Assembly (NCBI RefSeq): GCF_017603965.1
Contig: NZ_CP071955.1
Location: forward strand, 2,046,001 to 2,110,000
Reading direction: 5' to 3'
Length of the DNA stretch: 64,000 nucleotides
From: Xanthomonas fragariae
GTDB lineage: Bacteria > Pseudomonadota > Gammaproteobacteria > Xanthomonadales > Xanthomonadaceae
How positions within the stretch are numbered: position 1 is the stretch's first letter; every line of letters begins with the position of its first letter. Under the pieces are notes generated by a model, which was not told the DNA's origin, ran no database searches, and saw nothing but the letters and a program-made list of their open reading frames with translations. The translations under genes and the position numbers were made by a program. Shown in pieces: positions 20,651 through 31,208 of the stretch.

Positions 20651-21238
20651 TGGCTGAGATGGTCCGACCAACCGACGTGCTGGCGGTACACGATCATCCG
20701 CTGCTGCGCGATGGGCTCAACGCGATGCTCGCTAACGAACACGATATGCGTGTCGTCGGCGAGGCTGAAGACGGCGAGCGGCCTTGGCCTGCTTCACCAG
20801 CCTGCGCCCGGAAGTGGTGCTGATGGATCTGCAGATGCCGCACGTGGATGGCGTCGAAGCGATCCAGCGCATCCGCCGCCTCGATCCGGCCGCCAAGGTC
20901 ATCTTACTGAACACCTATACCGGCGACGTGCGTGCAGCTCGCGCGCTGCAGGACGGCGCCGGCATGTCCTGGCATCGGTGGCCGAAAATATCGCCGCACA
21001 TGTGCTCGACGATGCGCGCTCCACACGCGAGACCGAAGTGCTGAGCCTGGTCGCCATCGGCTGCTCCAACAAGCAGATCGGCAGCGCGTTGACGATCTCC
21101 GCAGAAACCGTCAAGGCGCGTATCAAAAACATCCTGTGCAAGCTAGGCGTGCGCGATCGCACCCATGCGGTGACGGCTTACGCTTGTTATCGTCTGCACC
21201 GCCAAGCGGCACAGGGGCCGCTTCAGTATCTTGTGTGA
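20651..21238 (+). pseudogene. Remnant of a LuxR/NarL-type response regulator
   Basis: The start MAEMVRPTDVLAVHDHPLLRDGL is a receiver domain whose first acidic pair is already damaged (VHDHP for the usual VDDHP). At about 20780 the frame shifts to GLACFTSLRPEVVLMDLQMPHVDG, which keeps the phospho-accepting Asp. It shifts again near 20965 to the output domain, ETEVLSLVAIGCSNKQIG and ISAETVKARIKNILCKLGV, an intact LuxR helix-turn-helix. The linker has also been shortened. It follows the broken kinase, so the whole two-component pair has been lost together. Confidence 0.85.
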
Positions 21239-21323
21239 CCGCCGATAAATGCTGCGTCCGATGGCAGCATTGCGCTGCGGCGGCACTCGACTCAATCATT
21301 TAAACGCTTTCGGGGAAATTGCG

Positions 21324-22451
21324 ATGCTTCGTCACTCTTTGCGGATGCGCCTGCTGCTGCCGGTGCTGGCCTTGGTGCTGGTCGTGGTGATGGCACTGAC
21401 GGCCATTCTGGCCATTACCGAAGCGAACCGAGTCAAGTTCGAGGCCAGCGGCCTTATTGAGCGCCAGTCGGCGTCCTTGCAGACCTTGTTTGCGGTCACC
21501 CGCTCGATGATGCTCGACCGCGTCAATTCATCCATGCGCCAGCTGCGCAAGGAAGCTAGCGCACAGGGCATGGCAAGCGTCGGCAACCAGGTGCGCGTCG
21601 CCGACCGCTACGCCAACGACCTCTTGCTGGGCCAGAAAGCACAGGCCAACGTGTTCGGCATGCTCGACGACATCACTGCCATACATGAAGGCACCGCCAC
21701 GCTGTTCTCGCTCACCGGCGACGATTTCGTGGGCATCTCCACCAACGTCAAGAAGGATGACGGCAGCCGCGCCATCGGCATCGTGCTTGATCCGAACGGC
21801 CAAGCCGCCGCCAAGCTGCGCAACGGCGAAAGCTTCTACGGCGTGGTCGACATCCTCGGCAACCCGTACGTTAGCGGCTACGAGCCTATCTTCGCCGGCA
21901 ACGACAAGCGCGTCATCGGTGCTTGGTACGTCAGCTACAAGGCCGACACGCAGCCGCTGGCGAACGTGGTCAGCAGCCGTCGCGTGCTCGACTCCGGCTT
22001 CATCGCCGTGTTCGACAACAAGAACAAGCTGCGCTTCCAGTCGACCACCGGTGCCACAACCGACGCCGCCACTATCGAGCGGATCGTCAAGGAAAGTCCC
22101 GACGACTGGGTCGTGATCAAGCAGGAAGTGCCCGATTGGGGCTTCACCCTGGTCTCTGCGTATCCCAAGAGCGATGTCAATGGCGTGATCGTGCGCCAGT
22201 CGCTGTGGATCGCCGGCATCGGCTTGCTGGTCTGCGCCTTGCTGCTCGGCCTGCAGTGGGCGTTGATCTGGAACCGCGTGTTGCGCCCGATCCAGCACTT
22301 GACCACCGTGGCCGAAGAACTAAGCCTGGGCAAATGGAACCACACCATCGCCGAGGTCGATCTCAAAGATGAAATCGGTACTTTGGCACGCGCTATCTCT
22401 CGCCTGTCCAACAGCGTCCGGTTAGCCATGGAGCGCCTCAGCAAACGCTGA
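21324..22451 (+). CDS. Membrane sensor with double-Cache periplasmic domain and HAMP, no output domain
   Basis: The 375-residue protein has an N-terminal helix (LLPVLALVLVVVMALTAILA), a large periplasmic domain of Cache_3-Cache_2 type (about residues 35-295, with ESFYGVVDILGNPYVSGYEPI and VIGAWYVSYK), a second helix (LWIAGIGLLVCALLLGLQWA) and a HAMP domain (RPIQHLTTVAEELSLGKW, ending near VDLKDEIGTLARAISRL). It then stops: no methyl-accepting, kinase or GGDEF domain follows. The start at 21324 is preceded by a GGGGAA-like site. It is followed 43 bases later by a small soluble protein, probably its partner. Ligand unknown; related Cache domains bind small organic acids. Confidence 0.85.
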   Translation: MLRHSLRMRLLLPVLALVLVVVMALTAILAITEANRVKFEASGLIERQSASLQTLFAVTRSMMLDRVNSSMRQLRKEASAQGMASVGNQVRVADRYANDLLLGQKAQANVFGMLDDITAIHEGTATLFSLTGDDFVGISTNVKKDDGSRAIGIVLDPNGQAAAKLRNGESFYGVVDILGNPYVSGYEPIFAGNDKRVIGAWYVSYKADTQPLANVVSSRRVLDSGFIAVFDNKNKLRFQSTTGATTDAATIERIVKESPDDWVVIKQEVPDWGFTLVSAYPKSDVNGVIVRQSLWIAGIGLLVCALLLGLQWALIWNRVLRPIQHLTTVAEELSLGKWNHTIAEVDLKDEIGTLARAISRLSNSVRLAMERLSKR

Positions 22452-22494
22452 GTCGCTATCCCCATTCCGCACTAGATGATGCAAGGAAGATGCT

Positions 22495-23115
22495 ATGTCC
22501 ACTGAATTCCGTCCGCTGATCGACATCCTGCGCGAGCTCAACGCGCTGGCATTGAAGAAGGCGTCCGGCTTTCTGTTCATCGTCACCGAGGAGAACCATT
22601 CCTGCATCGTCCGCATTAACGCCGGGCAGATCGAAGAAGTGGTGTTTCGCATGCTGCGCAACGATGAGGCGGTGCAACGCCTCACTATGGTCAATGCTGC
22701 AAAGGCCCGCTTTCAGGTCGATCCCGGCGCCGGCATGGGCAAGCCTTCGCTGCTGAGCGATGACTCGCGTCAGTGGCTGATGGGCGGTTTCGAACAGGAT
22801 CTGGGCGGCGCTTCGGCCGCGCGGCGTGCACCGATCGGGCCAGTATTGGCAGCAGCAGTGCGTGTCGAGGCACCGAGCGCAGCGCTTGCATCCGCTGGCG
22901 GTGGATCTGCACCCGACGAACGCGTGCGCGAGGGATTGGAAAAAGTTGCCCTAAACTATCTCGGTCCGATCGCCGGCATGCTCTGCGACGAAGCGTGGGA
23001 AGCATCGAGCGATATCGAACAGGTGCTCAATCAGCTTGGCGCCAACCTCTCCACCCCGCAGGAAACCCAGCGTTTCATGGCCGATGCCCGTGTAGCGCTG
23101 GGCAAGGTGCATTGA
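22495..23115 (+). CDS. DUF4388-like protein, probable partner of the Cache-HAMP sensor
   Basis: This 206-residue soluble protein has a compact N-terminal domain (ALALKKASGFLFIVTEENHSCIVRINAGQIEEVVFRML) that resembles DUF4388/PATAN-type modules: a basic sheet-rich fold that reports on gene expression or motility signalling in other bacteria. An Ala-rich linker follows (about 100-140), then a helical C-terminal domain (VREGLEKVALNYLGPIAGML, CDEAWEASSDIEQVLNQLG). An AGGAAG site precedes the ATG. The pairing with a HAMP protein that lacks an output domain suggests that this protein carries the output. The family assignment is tentative. Confidence 0.75.
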   Translation: MSTEFRPLIDILRELNALALKKASGFLFIVTEENHSCIVRINAGQIEEVVFRMLRNDEAVQRLTMVNAAKARFQVDPGAGMGKPSLLSDDSRQWLMGGFEQDLGGASAARRAPIGPVLAAAVRVEAPSAALASAGGGSAPDERVREGLEKVALNYLGPIAGMLCDEAWEASSDIEQVLNQLGANLSTPQETQRFMADARVALGKVH

Positions 23116-23162
23116 GGCGCGTCTTCAAAGCAGTCACATCTCAGCCGCGCATTGCGCGACTT

Positions 23163-23939
23163 TTATTTCTTCGGCAGATACAGCAACGGGTCGACCGGCT
23201 TGCCGTTGTAGCGAATTTCGAAGTGGAGCATGTCGCGGGCAGCGCCGCTGCGCCCCATTTCGGCAATCTGCTGGCCGGCCTTCACGCTCTGACCTTCGTT
23301 GAGCAAGCGTTTGCGGTTGTGCCCATAGGCAGACAGCCACTGGTCGTTGTGCTTGATGATGATCAACTCGCCATAGCCGACCAAGCCAGCGCCCGAATAC
23401 ACGACGACACCATCGGCGGCGGCACGCACCGCCTGTCCGCTGGCACCTGCAATGTCTACGCCCTGCTTGGTGGTCTCGCCGGTCACGAAGGTCCCGACCA
23501 CCACGCCTTCGGCCGGCCAACGCCACGGAAATCCGCTACCGACCGGTGCGACGATCGGTGCGGCCGGACGCGACGAAACCACCGTGCCGGCGATCGGCAC
23601 GCTGGCGCCCGGCTTACTGGCTCCAGGCGGATAGAGCTTGAGGGTCTGGCCCGGATAGATCGTGTTCGGCGACGCCAGGCCGTTCCAGGCGGCCAGATCC
23701 GGTGCGGTGATATTGGTTCGGCGCGATATCGCATACAGGGTGTCGCCACGCTGGACGGTGACAGTCGCACCTGGGCGCGACACCGACGGTCGCGGCGCTA
23801 CTGCCGGACGCGAAGACGACGAACCTCCACTTGCGCCAGGCGAACGCACTAACGTGGCGCTGCTGCAGGCGGTCAGCCCAATTACCACCGCGAGCACGAC
23901 TGCAGTCTTGCCTACCGAATTTATCTGGATCTTGCTCAT
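23163..23939 (-). CDS. nlpD: Murein hydrolase activator NlpD (LysM and LytM lipoprotein)
   Basis: A lipoprotein: MSKIQINSVGKTAVVLAV followed by the lipobox LTAC. A Ser/Pro-rich linker leads to a LysM peptidoglycan-binding domain (VQRGDTLYAISRRTNI, NTIYPGQTLKLYPP), then a LytM/M23 domain. In that domain the zinc-binding motif is degenerate: TKQGVDIAG has Gln where active enzymes have His. This is the hallmark of NlpD-type activators that switch on amidases (AmiC) rather than cutting peptidoglycan. It is 258 residues from the ATG at 23939, which overlaps the yqaA stop by 4 bases. Confidence 0.95.
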   Translation of the reverse strand: MSKIQINSVGKTAVVLAVVIGLTACSSATLVRSPGASGGSSSSRPAVAPRPSVSRPGATVTVQRGDTLYAISRRTNITAPDLAAWNGLASPNTIYPGQTLKLYPPGASKPGASVPIAGTVVSSRPAAPIVAPVGSGFPWRWPAEGVVVGTFVTGETTKQGVDIAGASGQAVRAAADGVVVYSGAGLVGYGELIIIKHNDQWLSAYGHNRKRLLNEGQSVKAGQQIAEMGRSGAARDMLHFEIRYNGKPVDPLLYLPKK

Positions 23940-24550
23940 CCGTTCATCGTCTTCCACACCAACCAACCCGCACCCGCCGCCAATACGGCCATCGCAACCC
24001 AGCCCAATGGCTCAATCCATCGATGCAATGCCGCTTCGGCACGCGCGCCGCCCAGGCGGATCGCGCTTGCCACCAGATACACGCGCTTGCCGCGCCCGAC
24101 CAGCATGCCGGCGATAAACGGCAGGATCGGCACACCGACCACACCGGAGGCCCAGGTAAAGATTTTCAGCGGGATCGGGGTAAAACCCACCAGTACCAGA
24201 GTCCAGAACGCCTTCCACGGCGATTCGGCCACCAGCGCGCGCAACGTCTCTATTTGCGCATGAATCTTCAAGCTCCAGCCCAGCCATTCGATCAGCGGCT
24301 GCAACGCGGCGAAAGCAAAGTGGCCCAGCAGGTAGCCGACCAGAGCGCCACACAGCGAGCCCATCAGGCTCAAGGTGGCAAACCACAACGAACGCTTGGG
24401 TTCGGCAAGCGACATCGGCGCAAGCATCACTTCCGGCGGCACCGGAAAGATGAAGCCTTCCACGAAGCTGAGGCCGGTCAGCAGCGCTGGTGCGCGGCGA
24501 TGGCGGGACCAACGAATGGCCACGTCGTACAACGGCCCGAATATCTTCAT
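23936..24550 (-). CDS. yqaA: YqaA/DedA-related inner-membrane protein (VTT domain)
   Basis: A 204-residue membrane protein with the SNARE-associated/VTT pattern: FVEGFIFPVPPEVMLAPMSL (re-entrant loop with the acidic residue and prolines), GALVGYLLGHFAF and LVGFTPIPLKIFTWASGVV. Proteins of this superfamily are proposed to act in lipid or proton-dependent transport across the bilayer; the exact role of the YqaA branch is unknown. It sits between pcm and nlpD, as in related genomes, and overlaps nlpD by 4 bases. Confidence 0.88.
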   Translation of the reverse strand: MKIFGPLYDVAIRWSRHRRAPALLTGLSFVEGFIFPVPPEVMLAPMSLAEPKRSLWFATLSLMGSLCGALVGYLLGHFAFAALQPLIEWLGWSLKIHAQIETLRALVAESPWKAFWTLVLVGFTPIPLKIFTWASGVVGVPILPFIAGMLVGRGKRVYLVASAIRLGGARAEAALHRWIEPLGWVAMAVLAAGAGWLVWKTMNG

Positions 24551-24568
24551 CGAGGAACTCTCATGGAT

Positions 24569-25246
24569 TCAATCCAGCATGCCCGACAACAGCGGGACGA
24601 ACGTGACCGGCGCCAGAACCTGTTGTTCGATCGCACCATCGGCACCGCGCGTAAGTTGCACCAGCGACTGCGAGGAGGCACCACCGACCGGAGCAACTAG
24701 ACGCCCGCCGACAGCCAATTGATCGACCAAGGCATCGACCAGCGCAGGCGCAGCAGCCGTGACCACGATGGCGTCGTAAGGGCCGTACTCGGGCCAGCCG
24801 ATGCGGCCATCATCATGCTTGCTGCGCACATTCATGCCCAGATGCCGGAAGCGCTTGCGCGCCTGCCGCAGCAGATCGCCGATGCGCTCGACGGTGTACA
24901 CCTCCAGGCCCAGCGCGGCAAGAATCGCGCCCTGATAGCCGGAGCCGGTGCCCACTTCGAGCACTTTTGTCGGTGTGACCCGCAGCACCGCTTCGGTCAT
25001 GCGTGCGACCACCCAAGGTTGGGAGATGGTCTGGCCGTGACCGATCGGCAGCGCAGTGTCTTCGTATGCGCGCGAAGCCAGCGCTTCCTCGATGAACAAA
25101 TGACGCGGCACGGTGCGCATCGCGTTGAGCGTGGCTTCGTTCTGGATGCCGGCCTCACGCAGGCGCTCGACCAGACGGTCGCGCACACGTTGCGAGGTCA
25201 TACCGATCCCGACCGATTCCGGTTGCAGGCGCAGCCTCGGCGTCAT
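24569..25246 (-). CDS. pcm: Protein-L-isoaspartate O-methyltransferase
   Basis: Repairs damaged proteins by methylating L-isoaspartyl residues with S-adenosylmethionine. The SAM-binding motif [18 protein letters not shown], the family segment [18 protein letters not shown] and the later [16 protein letters not shown] are intact. The ATG at 25246 overlaps the surE stop (ATGA) and gives 225 residues, although the frame stays open upstream to 25459. A second ATG 15 codons downstream ([10 protein letters not shown]) is an alternative start. Coupling to surE is a conserved arrangement in proteobacteria. Confidence 0.96.
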   Translation of the reverse strand: MTPRLRLQPESVGIGMTSQRVRDRLVERLREAGIQNEATLNAMRTVPRHLFIEEALASRAYEDTALPIGHGQTISQPWVVARMTEAVLRVTPTKVLEVGTGSGYQGAILAALGLEVYTVERIGDLLRQARKRFRHLGMNVRSKHDDGRIGWPEYGPYDAIVVTAAAPALVDALVDQLAVGGRLVAPVGGASSQSLVQLTRGADGAIEQQVLAPVTFVPLLSGMLD

Positions 25247-26022
25247 GCCGATGCGTCCAATGCAGCGGTCAACCCGCCAACCCAGCCAGCCACGGTCTCT
25301 AGCGCTTGGTAGCGGGTGAGATCGACGTGGATCGGGGTGATCGAGATATGCCCGGTACGCACGGCATGGAAGTCGGTGCCGGCGCCGGCGTCCTGCTCTG
25401 GTCCGGCCGGGCCGATCCAGTACACGGTGCGGCCGCGCGGATCGCGTTGCGGCACGCATGGCTCGGAACGGTGGCGATTGCCGAGCCGGGTGACTTCGAA
25501 ACCGAGCACATCCGACCAGGCCAGGTCCGGCACATTGACGTTGAGGATGGTGTCGGCAGGCAACGGGTCGTTCTTCAAGCGCGCCACGATCTCCACTGCC
25601 GCGCGCGCGGCGGTGTCGTAGTGATGCGCTTGGTGGTTGTGCGTCACCAACGAGACCGCCACCGCCGGCAGCCCAAGGAAGCGCCCCTCCATCGCGGCAG
25701 ATACGGTGCCCGAATAGATCACGTCGTCGCCAAGATTAGCCGAGTTATTGATGCCGGAGACCACGATGTCCGGATCGTCATCCAGCATGCCGGTCAGTGC
25801 CAGATGCACGCAGTCGGTGGGTGTACCGGCAACCGCGCAGGTCTGCGCGTCGATGCGGCGGGTGCGGATCGGCACATCCAACGTCAGCGAATTGCTGGCG
25901 CCGGAGCGGTCGCGGTCTGGGGCGACCACCATCACTTCATGACCGGCATGGCGCAGCGCCTCGGCCAATATCTGGATGCCGGGGGCGTCGACACCGTCAT
26001 CATTGCTAACCAGTACGCGCAT
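25243..26022 (-). CDS. surE: 5'/3'-nucleotidase SurE
   Basis: A 259-residue metal-dependent phosphatase acting on nucleoside monophosphates, linked to stress survival. The metal-binding start [16 protein letters not shown] has the paired Asp residues, and the conserved [27 protein letters not shown] and [11 protein letters not shown] motifs are present. It is the first gene of the minus-strand group surE-pcm-yqaA-nlpD, all joined by short spacing or overlaps. It is divergent from the Smr-domain gene across about 100 bases. Confidence 0.97.
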   Translation of the reverse strand: MRVLVSNDDGVDAPGIQILAEALRHAGHEVMVVAPDRDRSGASNSLTLDVPIRTRRIDAQTCAVAGTPTDCVHLALTGMLDDDPDIVVSGINNSANLGDDVIYSGTVSAAMEGRFLGLPAVAVSLVTHNHQAHHYDTAARAAVEIVARLKNDPLPADTILNVNVPDLAWSDVLGFEVTRLGNRHRSEPCVPQRDPRGRTVYWIGPAGPEQDAGAGTDFHAVRTGHISITPIHVDLTRYQALETVAGWVGGLTAALDASA

Positions 26023-26121
26023 GAGACTCCTCGGAAAACCGACCCATGATACCGGATGCGTTCGCGCCCTTCGCGCTTGATCTTCGCTTGCACCTGAGGT
26101 CCGTCACGTTACGCTGTGCGC

Positions 26122-26667
26122 ATGTCGCATCCTAAAGACGAAGACGAAGACGACGGCGCGCTGTTCCGCGCAGCGATCGGCGCTGTCAAGCCGATGCGTG
26201 AAGTCGCACCACCGGCCAATGTCAAACCGCGCCCCAAGCCCCGCGCGCGTATGGCTGAGCGCGACGATGCCGAGGCGCACACCGAATTCGCCCGTTCGCT
26301 ACGCGACAGCGCGCCGCTGGAAGCGGGCGATACCGCCAGCTATCGGCGCGATAATCTCCCCACCCGATTGTTTCAGCGGCTCAAGCGCGGGCAGTTTTCG
26401 ATCCAGGACGAGTTGGATCTGCATGGCGCCACTGCAGCGCAGGCCGAGCCCTTACTGCGGCAGTTCCTGCTCGAGGCGCACGCGCACGAACATGGCTGCG
26501 TGCGCATCATCCATGGCAAGGGCTTGCAGTCCGACAACGGCGCGCCGGTGCTGAAGAATCTGATGGACCGGCTGCTGCGCCAGCGCAACGATGTGCTGGC
26601 GTTTCATTCGGCGCCGCCGACACAGGGTGGGACCGGTGCGTTGTTGGTGTTGCTGGCACGGCGATAA
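26122..26667 (+). CDS. Smr domain protein (SmrA-like)
   Basis: The 181-residue protein has a charged, disordered N-terminal half (DEDEDDGALFRAAIG, then a Pro/Arg-rich stretch) and a C-terminal Smr domain with the two signatures LDLHGATAAQA and RIIHGKGL, plus a TGALLVLL end. Stand-alone Smr proteins of this type are putative nucleases acting on DNA or RNA, and some Smr enzymes cleave mRNA on stalled ribosomes. The ATG at 26122 is used; GTG two codons earlier is possible. The gap to truD (26668-26876) holds nothing I can support. Confidence 0.92.
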   Translation: MSHPKDEDEDDGALFRAAIGAVKPMREVAPPANVKPRPKPRARMAERDDAEAHTEFARSLRDSAPLEAGDTASYRRDNLPTRLFQRLKRGQFSIQDELDLHGATAAQAEPLLRQFLLEAHAHEHGCVRIIHGKGLQSDNGAPVLKNLMDRLLRQRNDVLAFHSAPPTQGGTGALLVLLARR

Positions 26668-26876
26668 GCCGATTGCGCGACAAAGATCTGGGGTCGCAGG
26701 GACGCGTTTGCGCCAGGTGAGACGTATCGGGGATGCCTATCGCAGCCAAGGCGCCCCTGCGCGTGGCGGCGCTTTATCGGTAACGCTCATCGCGGCCAAG
26801 CCCGCTACTACTGCCCCGCGTACCTTGAGGATCGTCGCTCGCGTCACGCTGTGCGGCCAACAGCGGACCTACCACT

Positions 26877-27986
26877 TCACTCTTCAGAGCGCATGTTGGC
26901 GTTGAAGCGACCTGTGTCGCTGACCTCGCCCAATTCCCACAAAACTGCGGTGGCGTAACAGCCTGGCGGCAGCGAAAATTCGATTTGCAAGCTCTGCGCG
27001 TCGAGCCAGCAGTAGTCCATGCATTGCGGACGCAAGCGCAATGCGCGGCGTTCGTGCTTCAGTCCAGCCGCTTCCAGGCCTTGCCGCAATGCCTCGGATT
27101 GTGGATTGGCCAAAGCACCCTGCTCCACCGCTGCAGCCTGATCGGTCGAACGCATTTCGCCGGCACCCCACAACGGGCCACTGGGATGAATATCGAAGCG
27201 CGCCAGACGCTCTGCCAGCGCCTCGCTCCACGGCTCCGGGCCGAACACACTACGTGAGCCATCCAGCATCCACACTTCACCCTCTAGGGCAGCGTCCCAA
27301 CTGCCCTGCTCCACACGTGCGCTGAGCACGCGATTGAATAACGACGAGCGCGCTGCCGACAGCAACATCGACCGTTGATCGTTCCGTAACCGCCGCTTCG
27401 ATGCCGGCGCCGCAGCAAACGTTCCATCGGCATTCTGCACATAGCCGAACATCGCCAGCGCGGAAGCCACATTGGCGCCGTCGCGGCCGAAACGTTGTTC
27501 GCCGAACCAGTTGGGAATGCCACGCGCGGCGATCGCTTGCAGCCGTTGTTCGATCGCAGCGTGTTCGCCCTGCACTTGACGCAAGGTAAGTACGAAACGA
27601 TTTCCATGCAGCGCACCGCGTTGCAGCTTGCGGTTGTGCCAGGTGCGGTCGACCACCTGCATCTCGGCATCATCGAGCGTAGCGATGTCCGGTGCAATGC
27701 GCTTGGGCAGATGCACGCTAAAACGCTGCGTGGTCATCGCATGGCGATCCTTCAAGCCCGCATAACTCACACCCATCTCTGCAATGCCGGCCCACTGAGC
27801 GAGTTTCCTGGCGATATACGCGGTGTTCTGGCCACGCTTGCGCACGGTCAGCAGTAAGTGCTCGCCTTCGCCCGACGCCTCGAATGCCGGCAGCTCGTCG
27901 ACTTGAAAGTCTTCCGGCGTGCTGCGCATTGCCGCGCTGAGTACCGCAGCGCCATGCGCGCGTGGCAGGAAGGAAGTATCGGTCAT
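26877..27986 (-). CDS. truD: tRNA pseudouridine(13) synthase TruD
   Basis: Makes pseudouridine-13 in tRNA-Glu. The catalytic motif is [14 protein letters not shown], with the nucleophilic Asp. Other conserved pieces are [17 protein letters not shown] near the start, [10 protein letters not shown], and [11 protein letters not shown] for RNA binding. It is 369 residues from the ATG at 27986; the ORF extends upstream to 28061 but lacks conservation there. It follows ispF on the same strand with a gap of about 110 bases, the usual ispD-ispF-truD-surE neighbourhood in gammaproteobacteria. Confidence 0.96.
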   Translation of the reverse strand: MTDTSFLPRAHGAAVLSAAMRSTPEDFQVDELPAFEASGEGEHLLLTVRKRGQNTAYIARKLAQWAGIAEMGVSYAGLKDRHAMTTQRFSVHLPKRIAPDIATLDDAEMQVVDRTWHNRKLQRGALHGNRFVLTLRQVQGEHAAIEQRLQAIAARGIPNWFGEQRFGRDGANVASALAMFGYVQNADGTFAAAPASKRRLRNDQRSMLLSAARSSLFNRVLSARVEQGSWDAALEGEVWMLDGSRSVFGPEPWSEALAERLARFDIHPSGPLWGAGEMRSTDQAAAVEQGALANPQSEALRQGLEAAGLKHERRALRLRPQCMDYCWLDAQSLQIEFSLPPGCYATAVLWELGEVSDTGRFNANMRSEE

Positions 27987-28094
27987 GGTGTTGTTCGCCT
28001 TCGCGCCTGTGTGTCGCGCGCTGTGTGCCGAATCTTTCGGCGCGGTGATGTCGTGTCGCAACGCCGGCAGTGCTCCGGCGTGGATCGCTGCGGT

Positions 28095-28586
28095 TTACGC
28101 AGCGATCTTGCCCAGCAACACCGCCGCCTGTGCGGCGATGCCTTCGCTGCGACCGGTAAAGCCCAACTTTTCGCTCGTGGTGGCCTTGACGCTGACCGCG
28201 TCGAGCTCGATCGCCAGCAGAGCAGCAATCCGTTCGCGCATGGCCAAGGCATGCGGGCCGACCTTGGGCCGCTCGCAGACCACGGTGATGTCGGCATTGC
28301 CGACGCGCCAGCCACGCTCGCGTAGCAAGAAATCGCAGTGCTGCAGAAACTGCGTGCTATCGGCATCCTTCCAACGCTCGTCGGAGGGCGGAAAGTGCTG
28401 ACCGATATCGCCCAGCGCCAACGCGCCCAGCAGCGCATCGCACAGCGCATGCAGGACCACGTCGCCATCGCTATGCGCGAGCACACCATGGCTATGGGCT
28501 ACGCGCACACCGCCCAGCATCACATGGTCGCCGGGACCGAACGCATGCACGTCGTAGCCTTGGCCAATTCGAAAATCGAAAGACAT
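28095..28586 (-). CDS. ispF: 2-C-methyl-D-erythritol 2,4-cyclodiphosphate synthase
   Basis: Fifth enzyme of the MEP isoprenoid pathway. It is 163 residues with the metal-binding DVHAF and [18 protein letters not shown] motifs, [13 protein letters not shown], and the C-terminal [19 protein letters not shown]. The length is typical. It lies 3 bases downstream of ispD, so the two enzymes are co-expressed. Confidence 0.98.
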   Translation of the reverse strand: MSFDFRIGQGYDVHAFGPGDHVMLGGVRVAHSHGVLAHSDGDVVLHALCDALLGALALGDIGQHFPPSDERWKDADSTQFLQHCDFLLRERGWRVGNADITVVCERPKVGPHALAMRERIAALLAIELDAVSVKATTSEKLGFTGRSEGIAAQAAVLLGKIAA

Positions 28587-28589
28587 GGA

Positions 28590-29384
28590 TCAGACCTGTT
28601 CGGGACCGGGGACCGGGGAGCGGAGACCGGAGAAAGCGGAGGCCGAACTCTGCGGAGTGGCTTGCACCCAATCCCCGGCCCCCGGTCCCCGATCCCGATT
28701 CGCCAGTTCGAATTCGAAGCGTGCCAGATCCACTGGTGTGGTTACCTTGAAGTTGTCCTCGGCACCTTCCACCAGCAATGGGCGCAATCCCAGCCGCTCC
28801 ATCGCCATCGCCTCATCAGTGACGTCCACACTCGCGACCGAGGCCTCGGTGAGGCCACGAATCAATTGATGGCGACGAAACAGTTGCGGGGTCAACGCGC
28901 GCCACAGGCGTTCGCGCGGCTCGGTGGCATCGATTCCGCCATCGTCGCCGGCACGCTTGAGCGTATCGCGCACCGGTGCGGCCAAAATGGCGCCGACCGG
29001 GTCGCCGCGACCGATTTCCAGCAGTCGGTCCAGATCGGCCGATGCCAAATTCGGACGCGCCGCATCGTGCACCAGCACAAAGTCGTCGGCACGCACACTG
29101 TCAGGCAAGGCCAGCAATCCAGCCAATACCGACGCGGCACGCGTCACTCCTCCCACACAAGTCAGCACCGGTTTGGACTGTACCGCCGTCCAGCCCGGCC
29201 AGTCGGCATCGTCGGGCGCGATCGCCACCACAATGCCGGCCACCGCCGGATGCGCTGCCAGAGCCGCCAGCGTGTAGGCGATCAATGGCTGGCCGGCGAC
29301 AGGCAGATATTGTTTGGGAATCCGCCCACCAAAGCGCGTGCCGCGCCCGGCGGCCGGCACGATCGCCCAGATCGAACCGGTCAT
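28590..29384 (-). CDS. ispD: 2-C-methyl-D-erythritol 4-phosphate cytidylyltransferase with repeat-encoded tail
   Basis: Third MEP-pathway enzyme; couples CTP to MEP. The nucleotide-binding start [33 protein letters not shown] and the C-terminal [20 protein letters not shown] are intact. The usual protein ends soon after that last motif (about 225-236 residues). Here it runs on to 264 residues through a Gly/Pro/Ser-rich tail encoded by a G-rich/C-rich repeat, so the stop codon appears to have been displaced by repeat insertion. The start overlaps ftsB by 4 bases. Confidence 0.96.
   Translation of the reverse strand: MTGSIWAIVPAAGRGTRFGGRIPKQYLPVAGQPLIAYTLAALAAHPAVAGIVVAIAPDDADWPGWTAVQSKPVLTCVGGVTRAASVLAGLLALPDSVRADDFVLVHDAARPNLASADLDRLLEIGRGDPVGAILAAPVRDTLKRAGDDGGIDATEPRERLWRALTPQLFRRHQLIRGLTEASVASVDVTDEAMAMERLGLRPLLVEGAEDNFKVTTPVDLARFEFELANRDRGPGAGDWVQATPQSSASAFSGLRSPVPGPEQV
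28597..28705. repeat. G-rich/C-rich repeat inside the 3' end of ispD
   Basis: The plus strand shows GGGACCGGGGACCGGGG, later balanced by CCCCGGCCCCCGGTCCCC, so the two arms can pair as an inverted repeat around a central non-repeated part. The C-rich arm begins CAATCCCC, like the 19-bp repeats at the ends of ppsR and the ElyC-like gene. It encodes the extra C-terminal tail of IspD. Confidence 0.65.
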
Positions 29385-29737
29385 GGCTTTTCCGCCTGAG
29401 CAGCAGATGCGGTTGGCTCGGCCGACGGTGCGGCCACTGCGGGCGGCAGCGGCGGTGCATCCTCGACCACCCGATAAAACGTCTCGCCCGGCTTGATCAT
29501 GCCCAGCTCGCTACGTGCGCGTTCCTCGATTGCCGCCTCGCCGTCTTTCAAATCCTTCACCTCTGCCGCCAACGCCTGGTTGCGTTGGCGCAGACCTTCG
29601 TTGTCCTGTGTCTGATGCGCGACCTGGGATTCCAGCATCATGACTTCACCGGAATTCCCAGGCCCGAACCAGAAGCGGTACTGCAGCCAGGCCAGCAGAA
29701 CCGCCAGCACCAGCAGTAGCCAGCGCCAGTTGCGCAC
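29381..29737 (-). CDS. ftsB: Cell division protein FtsB
   Basis: A small bitopic divisome protein that links FtsL and FtsQ. It has one N-terminal transmembrane helix ([19 protein letters not shown]), a coiled coil with heptads ([24 protein letters not shown]) and the family end [17 protein letters not shown]. An Ala/Pro-rich tail of about 25 residues follows. At 118 residues it is normal. It sits between eno and ispD, exactly as in E. coli and other gammaproteobacteria. Confidence 0.96.
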   Translation of the reverse strand: MRNWRWLLLVLAVLLAWLQYRFWFGPGNSGEVMMLESQVAHQTQDNEGLRQRNQALAAEVKDLKDGEAAIEERARSELGMIKPGETFYRVVEDAPPLPPAVAAPSAEPTASAAQAEKP

Positions 29738-29740
29738 GGC

Positions 29741-31099
<1,359 letters not shown>

Positions 31100-31208
31100 C
31101 TACGGCTTGCCAAATGGCGTGACTGTGCGGCGACCTTCGTGGCTGCAGCCGTGGAGAGTTGCAGAGCGCATAACGCACAGCAGACTTCACCGCCTGCTAC
31201 GGATGCCA

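Noticed and set aside
23163..23939. Loss of a zinc-binding His in the NlpD LytM domain as a pseudogene sign
   Set aside because: Degenerate LytM sites are the norm in NlpD/EnvC-type amidase activators.
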